This document shows, piece by piece, positions 1-5,926 of a DNA stretch of 7,944 nucleotides (position 1 is the stretch's first letter; every line of letters begins with the position of its first letter). The notes beneath the pieces are model-generated. The model made no database searches. It was not told the DNA's origin and was given only the letters and a program-made list of their open reading frames with translations. The stretch comes from an uncultured bacterium (lineage in GTDB: Bacteria > Patescibacteriota > Gracilibacteria > UBA4473): positions 1 through 7,944 of the forward strand of contig CAMZKS010000084.1 in NCBI GenBank assembly GCA_947311285.1. The letters run 5' to 3'. The position numbers were made by a program, and so were the translations under genes.

Positions 1-295
1 GTGCCCAGATTTGATTAAATTGAGTTTTAAAGTCTTCAGGACTCATAGAATCTTCGTCTTTCAGTAATTCTGATAAAGCTATCACTGACTGAACTGGCAC
101 CTTTCCTTCCCCTTGTCGAGATTCAATACCAGCCGTTAAACCAGTCAAAATTACGGTTTCTAATGACTCTCTTTCACTAATAATTTTAGCTAATGCTTCT
201 GGAGATGGCAAATCACCATCAGGTTGAGCTGAAGGCGCATTTTGAAAAACAAAACTTAATTTAACTGGAACCGAGTATTTATTTAGTAATTTCAT
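1..295 (-). CDS. Hypothetical protein, C-terminal part beyond window
   Basis: This is the first 98 codons of a protein of unknown function; the frame is open to the left edge, so the C-terminus is not visible. It begins MKLLNKYSVPVKLSFVF, followed by a Pro/Asp/Gly-rich linker (about residues 20-31) and then a likely helical, acidic stretch containing SPEALAKIISERESLE. It shows no signal peptide, membrane span, cysteine or catalytic motif. The ATG is at 295-293, and its A is also the last base of the TAA stop of the upstream 61-aa gene. This arrangement is typical of translational coupling and supports both the start and the shared operon. I do not recognise the family and assign no function. 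That it is a real gene is fairly sure, given the uninterrupted frame and the coupled start. Confidence 0.7.
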   Translation of the reverse strand, partial: MKLLNKYSVPVKLSFVFQNAPSAQPDGDLPSPEALAKIISERESLETVILTGLTAGIESRQGEGKVPVQSVIALSELLKDEDSMSPEDFKTQFNQIWA

Positions 296-480
296 TAAAT
301 ATTTTTTAGTTTTTCGTCGAAGTCCGCTTCAAATTTTTCAAATTCCACGGCTTCTTTCTGGTTAATTTTTTTGTTTAAGTCATTCACTTCGTCCATACTG
401 GCCACCGTGCCACCAAACGCGCTTTTACGATTGTTTCGTTTCTGACCGCGGTACCAAGTAGTTTTAAAAAATCTATTCAT
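295..480 (-). CDS. Small hypothetical protein (61 aa)
   Basis: This is a 61-aa protein of unknown function starting MNRFFKTTWYRGQKRNNR. The N-terminal third is strongly basic and aromatic. The C-terminal half is acidic and probably a single amphipathic helix (about residues 29-61, rich in Glu, Asp and Lys). Such a split suggests a nucleic-acid or partner-binding small protein, but that is only an inference. An in-frame start further upstream at 528 would add a hydrophobic stretch of 16 residues. I prefer the ATG at 480 because a strong promoter (-10 at 505-500) lies downstream of position 528 and would exclude that start from its transcript. The stop overlaps the start of the next minus-strand gene by one base. 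No Shine-Dalgarno motif is visible, and the predicted leader is only about 13 nt. Confidence 0.6.
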   Translation of the reverse strand: MNRFFKTTWYRGQKRNNRKSAFGGTVASMDEVNDLNKKINQKEAVEFEKFEADFDEKLKNI

Positions 481-495
481 AAGGTAAAAAATTCT

Positions 496-501
496 TATGA
501 T
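496..501 (+). promoter_or_regulatory. Possible -10 box for ligA (weak)
   Basis: TATGAT on the plus strand matches TATAAT at five of six positions and lies 32 bp before the ligA ATG. The region about 17 bp upstream (near 473-478) has no good -35. It overlaps the minus-strand -10, so if both are used, transcription of the two divergent units would compete for the same DNA. This is a tentative call. Confidence 0.25.
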
Positions 502-528
502 TATAGCACAGATAAGGCTAAAAAACAA
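500..528 (-). promoter_or_regulatory. Extended -10 sigma70-type promoter for the minus-strand pair
   Basis: Read on the minus strand, TTGTTT (528-523) is followed 17 bp later by a perfect TATAAT (505-500). TGC stands directly before the -10 and supplies the extended -10 TGn element. Transcription would begin near 493, about 13 nt before the ATG at 480, giving an almost leaderless mRNA. The -35 matches consensus at only three of six positions, but an extended -10 often compensates for this. The promoter lies inside the 53-bp divergent gap, and its -35 ends six bases before the ligA start. Confidence 0.6.
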
Positions 529-533
529 ACCTC

Positions 534-2684
534 ATGAATAAGGCGCAAGTGCAGGCTCAAATGGATTTACTGCGCGATAAGATTCGTGAAGCTAATTACG
601 CCTATTTCACGCAAAACCGTGAAGTCGTGCCAGAAAGTGTGCGTGACCAACTTAAGCAAGAACTAATCGCCTTAGAGACTCAGCACCCAGACCTTATAAC
701 GGCCGACTCCCCTACCCAACGAGTCGGCGCGGCGTTAGATAGCAAGCTACCAAAAATTACGCATAAAAACCGAAAATATTCTTTGGGTGATGCGTTTAAT
801 GCCAACGAACTCATGGAGTTTGATGAGCGCGTTAAAAAGTTTTTAAAGGTAGAAAATTTAGAATATTCTTGTGAATTAAAAGTCGATGGTCTCAACATCA
901 CCTTGTGGTACGAATCGGGAAAATTGGTGCGCGCCATAACCAGAGGTGACGGTTTTATTGGTGAAGACGTGACCCACAGCATTCGCACTTGTGAGAATCT
1001 ACCTTTAACCCTCACTTCGGAGGTCGACCTTGAAGTCAGTGGTGAAGTTTTTATTGAAAAAAGTGATTTTGAAGTGCTTTCAAGGTCGACCTTGATTACT
1101 CAATCAGCAGAACCCAAGGTCGACCTTGAAGTAGTTGAGGAAAAAAAGTTTGCCAATGCTCGCAATTTAGCCGCCGGCAGCGTACGACAATTAGACCCCA
1201 AAGTGGCGGCAGAACGACACTTGAAAATATTTTTATATGAGCTCGGTGATTTTTCAAGGTCGACCTTAATTTCTCAAAGCGACATGCTCAAGGTCGACCT
1301 TGATTCACCTAAAACACAAACTGATTTATTTAACTTTTTTGAAAAACTACACCTCCCCCATCAACCAAACACCAATTTCACACTACATAATGATATTCAA
1401 TCTGTGATCAAATTTTGTGATCAGTGGAGTAACCCCAAAACACGTGAAACCTTGAATTATGACATTGATGGTATTGTTATTAAAGTGCACCGTTTAGACT
1501 ATCGCCAGCGTTTAGGACATACCGCAAAAACGGCTAAATACGCCATAGCGTTTAAATTCCCTGCTGAAGAGAAGTTTACCAAGTTACTCGATGTGCAATA
1601 CCAAGTCGGTCGTACTGGCGCTATTACCCCCGTCGCTATTTTGGATCCGGTAGATTTAGCCGGCTCAACCGTCGCTCGAGCGACATTGCACAACCGCGAA
1701 GAAATAGAGCGCAAAGGCGTAAAAATTGGCGATCAAGTAATTGTTCGTAAAGCCGGTGATATTATTCCCGAAGTATTAGAACCTATTATTGACCTGCGAA
1801 CGGGAGACGAAAAAAAGATCGTTTTTCCCTCCCACTGTCCAGAGTGTGAAGTCGCTTTAGACTTAGAGGAAACCGTCGCCCGCTGTAAAAACTTAGACTG
1901 CCCCGCCAGACATCGGCAAAGCTTATTTTATTTCGCTAACACTCTTGATATAGAAGGTCTTGGGCCTAAATCCATCAAAGCAATGCTCGAACTTAACTTA
2001 ATACACACTCCCTCCGATTTTTGGCAGTTAAAACCGCTAGATTTAGCAACCGTTCCAGGCTTCAAAAGAAAGAAGATTGAAAATTTAATCACCGCCTTAG
2101 AAGCTAAAAAAATACTCACCTTAGCGGAAATTTTTACCGGTCTGGGCATTCGTTTAATCGGCGCTGAAAATGCAAAAATATTCGCACGTTATATAAGAGA
2201 ACACTTAGAGTCCCCTACTTTACCAGCCTTAAATCAATTTTTAGAAACCTTTGACGCTGGCGCCTTGCAAGACGCATTTGTTCATTTAGATAGCGTGGGC
2301 GAAAAAGTCGCCTTAGCTATGTCTGATTACTTAAAATCAGATAGAACAAAAAAATTGTTCAAAGATTTTGAATCTGTAAACATAGAGCTGCATTGGCCAG
2401 AAGAGATAATAGATAATAATAGTATTTTTACGGGTAAGAAGTTTGTTATTACTGGCAGCTTTGAAACTTTATCTCGCGAAGAAATTAAACAAATGGTAAC
2501 CAAAGGCGGCGGTAAAATTTTATCTGCCATATCTGGCAATGCCGACGTATTAATATGTGGATCTAAGGCAGGCAGCAAGTTAAAAAAAGCCCAAGACTTG
2601 GGCTTAGCTATTTGGGAAGAAGATAAAATCACTGACACAAAAACGAGTAACGATGAGGCTGAGGGAGTTTTAAGCTTGTTTTAA
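534..2684 (+). CDS. ligA: NAD+-dependent DNA ligase LigA
   Basis: Seals nicks in DNA during replication and repair in the cytoplasm, using NAD+ as the adenylate donor. At 716 aa it is longer than the usual ~670. Domains in order: Ia (1-70); adenylation domain with KVDG nucleophile Lys116, TRGDG, GEV Glu171, Arg210 and Arg218, DIDGIVIK (Asp312, Lys317) and FKFPAEE (Lys341); OB fold (about 345-430); zinc finger with Cys435, Cys438, Cys451 and Cys456; helix-hairpin-helix region (about 465-610); BRCT domain (about 630-705). The core catalytic residues are present. Two features are odd. Two peptide insertions, about 12 and 17 residues relative to E. coli, coincide with palindromic DNA units at 1080-1129 and 1254-1303. 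In domain Ia, residues that bind NMN in E. coli (His23, Asp32, Tyr35) appear as Phe25, Glu34 and Arg37. No Shine-Dalgarno precedes the ATG. The family call is very sure. Confidence 0.98.
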   Translation: MNKAQVQAQMDLLRDKIREANYAYFTQNREVVPESVRDQLKQELIALETQHPDLITADSPTQRVGAALDSKLPKITHKNRKYSLGDAFNANELMEFDERVKKFLKVENLEYSCELKVDGLNITLWYESGKLVRAITRGDGFIGEDVTHSIRTCENLPLTLTSEVDLEVSGEVFIEKSDFEVLSRSTLITQSAEPKVDLEVVEEKKFANARNLAAGSVRQLDPKVAAERHLKIFLYELGDFSRSTLISQSDMLKVDLDSPKTQTDLFNFFEKLHLPHQPNTNFTLHNDIQSVIKFCDQWSNPKTRETLNYDIDGIVIKVHRLDYRQRLGHTAKTAKYAIAFKFPAEEKFTKLLDVQYQVGRTGAITPVAILDPVDLAGSTVARATLHNREEIERKGVKIGDQVIVRKAGDIIPEVLEPIIDLRTGDEKKIVFPSHCPECEVALDLEETVARCKNLDCPARHRQSLFYFANTLDIEGLGPKSIKAMLELNLIHTPSDFWQLKPLDLATVPGFKRKKIENLITALEAKKILTLAEIFTGLGIRLIGAENAKIFARYIREHLESPTLPALNQFLETFDAGALQDAFVHLDSVGEKVALAMSDYLKSDRTKKLFKDFESVNIELHWPEEIIDNNSIFTGKKFVITGSFETLSREEIKQMVTKGGGKILSAISGNADVLICGSKAGSKLKKAQDLGLAIWEEDKITDTKTSNDEAEGVLSLF
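1021..1030. repeat. Solitary palindrome AGGTCGACCT in ligA (copy 1)
   Basis: This is a 10-bp perfect palindrome, read in frame as E-V-D-L just before the conserved GEV motif of the adenylation domain. The 16 bases from 1021 to 1036 are identical to those at 1117-1132 in the first paired unit. It has no partner at 34 bp, unlike the other four copies. Confidence 0.75.
1080..1129. repeat. Paired palindromic element, unit A, inside ligA
   Basis: Two palindromes, TCAAGGTCGACCTTGA (1080-1095) and CAAGGTCGACCTTG (1115-1128), have centres exactly 34 bp apart. Because each arm is its own reverse complement, the arms can pair as a 14-bp hairpin (1081-1094 with 1115-1128) with a 20-nt loop. The unit is translated in frame as SRSTLITQSAEPKVDLE (residues 183-199), at a place where other LigA proteins have a short linker before the FANxRN motif. 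It resembles unit B at 1254-1303 in spacing, arms and left loop half. Its origin as a mobile or dispersed element is an inference. Confidence 0.8.
1254..1303. repeat. Paired palindromic element, unit B, inside ligA
   Basis: Palindromes AAGGTCGACCTT (1256-1267) and TCAAGGTCGACCTTGA (1288-1303) have centres 34 bp apart, as in unit A. They can form a 12-bp stem with a 22-nt loop. The unit is read in the same frame as unit A and gives SRSTLISQSDMLKVDLD (residues 241-257). The spacing between conserved Arg218 and Asp312 is 94 residues, against 77 between the equivalent E. coli residues as I recall them. That excess of 17 residues is the length of the unit. The loop matches unit A mainly in its left half. 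Confidence 0.8.
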
Positions 2685-2729
2685 TCCCTGATAAGCATCA
2701 AGCATAAAGCTATTTATGAAAACTTAACT

Positions 2730-2757
2730 TTGACGTGTCAGCAAAACCTTTTAGAAT
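2730..2757 (+). promoter_or_regulatory. Sigma70-type promoter upstream of secD
   Basis: TTGACG (2730-2735) and TAGAAT (2752-2757) are separated by 16 bp, and each matches consensus at five of six positions. Transcription would begin near 2764 and leave a leader of about 44 nt before the secD ATG. The promoter sits in the 123-bp gap after ligA, which holds no other clear feature, and would drive secD, secF and ung. The -35 overlaps a small imperfect palindrome, TGACGTGTCA (2731-2740), too short to call an operator. Confidence 0.55.
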
Positions 2758-2807
2758 CTCGCTGATTGCTTAATCGCACCGTAAAAAGTACTTATAAAAT
2801 ATTTTAA

Positions 2808-4988
2808 ATGAAAAGTCAAATTCTGCAACGTTTCGCTTTTGTAGTGATCATCACATTGATCGCTGGAGTCTTCTCGGTTCCAAACCACATTATTAAAAAC
2901 ATTTTTGGCGAAGAAAATGTTATTACTCAAACCCTCGCTGATTACAAAATAACACTGGGGCTCGACTTAGCTGGAGGTACAGAGCTTGATTACCAAATTG
3001 ATTTATCTGACGCCATTGCTATGAACAGCGATGATGACAACGCTAACAATGTAGATACTAATTCAATTGCCGAATCTGTACGAGACGCTCTTGAGCGTCG
3101 AGTTAATCCGGCCGGTATTGGAGAAATTATTGTTAAGCGATCTCAAGTAAACGTGGGCGATGAGACGCAACAACACATTTTGATTCAAATGCCACCTTCT
3201 TCAAATGTTGAAAAAGCTAAAGCCGATGCAGAGCAAGATAATCGTTTAGAATTTTTTGCGGAAGACCCAGCCGCACTAGCGGCTAAGCGAGTCGAAATAG
3301 CGGAAGCGATCACGATTGATCTCTTTAATACTAATTGGGAAACAGAAGCCCCTAAAGTAGCGGCTAATTTGGGTGGGACGCTTGAGAATTTTGATGATGT
3401 GTTACTTAGTAGTTTAACAGATCCTAATTTAGTAAAACAGCTACAAGACACACCTGTTGGTAGCGTGGTAGAAGAAATTTTAGAAATTCGAATTGATCCA
3501 GAATTCACGGTTAGTGAAGATGGTACTCTTAAAATTAACGGTAGCCCTTTTGCCCGAAACGTACTAGCAATTGCACACGTTAATAAAAAAACAAACGAAA
3601 CAAGGACTGATACCGTTGAAGAATCAGCTGATGCACGACATATTTTATTTGCTTACCCAGGAGCCTTGCGAGCACCCGAAGATGTTAAGTACGCAAGTAA
3701 GGAAATAGCTAAAACCGAAGCGGAAAAAGTTTTACAAGAAATTAAAGATGGTGGCGATTTCGCTGAATTAGCCGCCGAATTTTCTACCGGCCCAACCGGC
3801 AGTGATGGTGGCAATCTAGGCACTTTTTCTCCTGGATCAATGGCCCCAGCCTTTAATGATGCGGTCTTTAATAAAGAATCCACGGGCTTAGTGCCTGAGT
3901 TAGTAGAAACTGATTTTGGTTTCCATATTATTGAAGTCACTAATTTACAGCCTGCCGGAGAAGCGACCGTGGAGGATACACGAATCAGTTATGACCTTAT
4001 TACTTGGGATTCAGAAGCTATTACTTGGGCTAAAACCGGTTTGGGGGGAGCACAACTAGATATTGCTCGAGTTGGGTACGATCAAATTGGTCAGCCTTTG
4101 GTTGATTTAAGATTCACCCCAGAAGGCGGTGACATGTTTGCAGATATTACAGGCCAACTCGCTGCACGTAGCTGTCAAGCCGGTGCTTGTAGACTCGCTA
4201 TTCAAGTGGGCGGTAAATACATTAGTACACCAACCGTACGAGAAAAAATTATCGGTCGAAACGCGCAAATCAGCGGTAGCTTTACTTATGAATCGGCGAA
4301 AAGTTTAGCCGATGGTCTTAACCTTGGGGCGATTGACGCACCGGTTATCTTAAGTGGCCAAACCACCGTTGAAGCTTCACTCGGAGCCGAGCAACTTTCA
4401 AAAAGTATAAAAGCCGCTTTCTATGGTTTCGCCGCAACGATAATATTTATGATTCTTATGTACCGAGTACCTGGAGCTGTCGCTGCCATTGCGCTCATTA
4501 TATACGTGCTAATTTATGTCGCCTTACTAAAACTATGGCCCCCTTCACTTGGCGGCCCCATTGTTATGAGTCTGTCTGGTGCAGCAGGGTTAGCGCTCTC
4601 TATTGGTTTAGCCGTTGATGGAAATATTCTTATATTTGAAAGACTTAAAGAGGAACTAATAAAAGGTAGAACTTTACCTCAAGCTATTGATTTAGGTTTT
4701 GAACGAGCATGGAGCGCCATTAAAGATTCAAATCTTACCACACTTATCATCTGTATCATTCTTTTCTCTCTTGGAAGCTCAATCATCAAAGGGTTTGCTA
4801 TCGCCTTGATCCTCGGAACACTGCTTTCAATGTTTACGGCCGTTATCGTCTCTCGCAACTTATTACGAGCTTTACTACTTATTCCAGGTATTAATAAATC
4901 CGTTCTTTTTGGAATCAACGATAAAGATATCAAAAACAAGAAAAAAAACTCAGGCACTAAAATCAGAGCCCGTAAAAACAGTAAATAA
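2808..4988 (+). CDS. secD: Protein-export motor subunit SecD with an inserted parvulin domain
   Basis: SecD works with SecF in the membrane, using the proton gradient to pull preproteins out of the SecYEG channel. Features in order: first membrane span (about 7-28); signature LGLDLAGG (50-57); extracytoplasmic P1 region; a parvulin-type prolyl isomerase domain (about 274-380); the rest of P1, including ISTPTVREKI (472-481) and ISGSFTYESA (488-497); then five membrane spans (about 533-688) with the proton-relay motif AVDGNILIFERLKEE (602-616) and FERAWSAIKDSNLTTLI (631-647); and a basic Lys/Arg-rich cytoplasmic tail. At 726 aa it is much longer than a typical stand-alone SecD of about 400-620 aa. 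Most of the excess lies between residues 150 and 400 and includes the isomerase. Two extracytoplasmic cysteines, Cys456 and Cys461, flank a short loop. It has its own promoter, and secF follows after 36 bp. Identity is very sure. Confidence 0.96.
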   Translation: MKSQILQRFAFVVIITLIAGVFSVPNHIIKNIFGEENVITQTLADYKITLGLDLAGGTELDYQIDLSDAIAMNSDDDNANNVDTNSIAESVRDALERRVNPAGIGEIIVKRSQVNVGDETQQHILIQMPPSSNVEKAKADAEQDNRLEFFAEDPAALAAKRVEIAEAITIDLFNTNWETEAPKVAANLGGTLENFDDVLLSSLTDPNLVKQLQDTPVGSVVEEILEIRIDPEFTVSEDGTLKINGSPFARNVLAIAHVNKKTNETRTDTVEESADARHILFAYPGALRAPEDVKYASKEIAKTEAEKVLQEIKDGGDFAELAAEFSTGPTGSDGGNLGTFSPGSMAPAFNDAVFNKESTGLVPELVETDFGFHIIEVTNLQPAGEATVEDTRISYDLITWDSEAITWAKTGLGGAQLDIARVGYDQIGQPLVDLRFTPEGGDMFADITGQLAARSCQAGACRLAIQVGGKYISTPTVREKIIGRNAQISGSFTYESAKSLADGLNLGAIDAPVILSGQTTVEASLGAEQLSKSIKAAFYGFAATIIFMILMYRVPGAVAAIALIIYVLIYVALLKLWPPSLGGPIVMSLSGAAGLALSIGLAVDGNILIFERLKEELIKGRTLPQAIDLGFERAWSAIKDSNLTTLIICIILFSLGSSIIKGFAIALILGTLLSMFTAVIVSRNLLRALLLIPGINKSVLFGINDKDIKNKKKNSGTKIRARKNSK
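3627..3947 (+). other. Parvulin (PpiC-type) prolyl isomerase domain within SecD
   Basis: This domain, residues 274-380 of SecD, shows the full parvulin pattern: ARHIL (276-280), helix AEKVLQEIKDGGDFAELAAE with the FAELA signature (318-322), EFSTGP, GGNLGTF (334-340), the MAPAF segment (345-349) and FGFHIIEV (370-377). The two histidines of the parvulin active site correspond to His278 and His373. Parvulins catalyse cis-trans isomerisation of peptidyl-proline bonds. In this position the domain would lie outside the membrane, next to the channel exit. The preceding stretch (about 150-270) is helical and acidic and might serve as a substrate-binding arm like those flanking the parvulin domains of SurA or PrsA; that part is inference. 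Confidence 0.9.
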
Positions 4989-5024
4989 CTCACGCACTTT
5001 GTTTCACTCAACCCATTGTACAAC

Positions 5025-5921
5025 ATGAACATCACTTCTCTTCGTCGCCTCTGGTTCTCAATTTCTGCCACACTCTTACTTGCTAGTTTAGTTATCGTTG
5101 GAGTATTTAGTCTTAACCTCGGTTTAGATTTCACTGGTGGTGCTCGTTGGGACGTTCAATTTGAAGAACCCACAACCGTCGCTGAACTTAATACTTTTTT
5201 TGCAAACCGATCAGAACTTTCTCAAGAAGTAGAGATCCAAGCTTCAACGGATAACACCTACCTGATTACTATTGAAGATTTACCCGACGCTGATATTCAA
5301 ACTATTAGTGCCAGTCTTACCTCTGAAATAGGTAAATACGAACAAACCTCTTACCGAAAAGTTGATGCGACAATTGGGCAAAGCTTCAAGCAGAAAACAC
5401 TTTACGCTATCGCAACAGCCTTAATTGGAATTATTTTCTTTGTGGCTTTTGCCTTCCGAAAAATTCCCGCGGCTATTAATCCATGGCGATTTGGAGGTGT
5501 GGCAATTTTAGCACTTCTTCACGATATCATTATCGTACTAGGTGTGTTTGTACTTTTGGGCGCCTTATACGACGTAGAACTAGACCTATCGTTTATTACC
5601 GCCTTACTAGCAACCCTTGGTTTCTCTGTAAATGATACCATTGTGATTCTAGACCGAGTGCGAGAAAATATTCGTCTACAAAAAGCGAGTGAAACCTTTG
5701 AAGACACCGTCGAAAAATCAGTAAAACAAACACTGCTCAGATCCCTTAATACTTCTGTATCAACCTTGCTACCTCTTGTGGCACTATTTATATTTGGAGC
5801 CGAATCTATCGCGCTCTTTGTACTCGCCCTGATTATCGGGATTGTGGTTGGAACCTACTCTTCGATTTTCCTAGCCGCACCAATGCTGGTTGAATGGAAA
5901 AACTGGGCTGATAAAAAATAA
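5025..5921 (+). CDS. secF: Protein-export motor subunit SecF
   Basis: Partner of SecD in the SecDF complex, a six-span membrane protein of the RND superfamily. Seen in the 298-aa sequence: first membrane span (about 11-30), signature LGLDFTGG (32-39), a small extracytoplasmic P4-like domain (about 40-118), then five spans (about 124-290). The motif GFSVNDTIVILDRVREN (199-215) matches the SecF proton-relay region, and RSLNTSVSTLLPL (239-251) and GTYSSIFLAAP (276-286) are family hallmarks. Length is normal. I chose the ATG at 5025 because MNITSLRRLW matches usual SecF N-termini. A TTG at 5016 is in frame but would add only three residues and has no ribosome binding site. The gene follows secD by 36 bp and precedes ung by 5 bp. 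Confidence 0.96.
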   Translation: MNITSLRRLWFSISATLLLASLVIVGVFSLNLGLDFTGGARWDVQFEEPTTVAELNTFFANRSELSQEVEIQASTDNTYLITIEDLPDADIQTISASLTSEIGKYEQTSYRKVDATIGQSFKQKTLYAIATALIGIIFFVAFAFRKIPAAINPWRFGGVAILALLHDIIIVLGVFVLLGALYDVELDLSFITALLATLGFSVNDTIVILDRVRENIRLQKASETFEDTVEKSVKQTLLRSLNTSVSTLLPLVALFIFGAESIALFVLALIIGIVVGTYSSIFLAAPMLVEWKNWADKK

Positions 5922-5926
5922 GCTGA

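Noticed and set aside
481..528. Upstream start at 528 for the 61-aa gene, giving a hydrophobic N-terminus
   Set aside because: It would begin upstream of the predicted transcription start, and the extra residues come from promoter DNA (TATAAT region) rather than recognisable coding sequence.
1021..1303. The palindromes in ligA as a CRISPR array
   Set aside because: The repeats are palindromic, unevenly spaced overall, only five in number, and lie in frame within a conserved gene.
2703..2718. Inverted repeat CATAAAGCTATTTATG after ligA as a terminator
   Set aside because: The stem is six mostly A-T pairs without a following T run, too weak to call.
5016..5024. TTG at 5016 as the secF start
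   Set aside because: It adds only three residues before an ATG that gives a typical SecF N-terminus, and no ribosome binding site supports it.
4679..5134. A 151-aa open frame on the minus strand across the secD/secF junction
   Set aside because: It lies entirely antisense to strongly supported secD and secF coding sequence, has no family features, and is best explained as a shadow frame.
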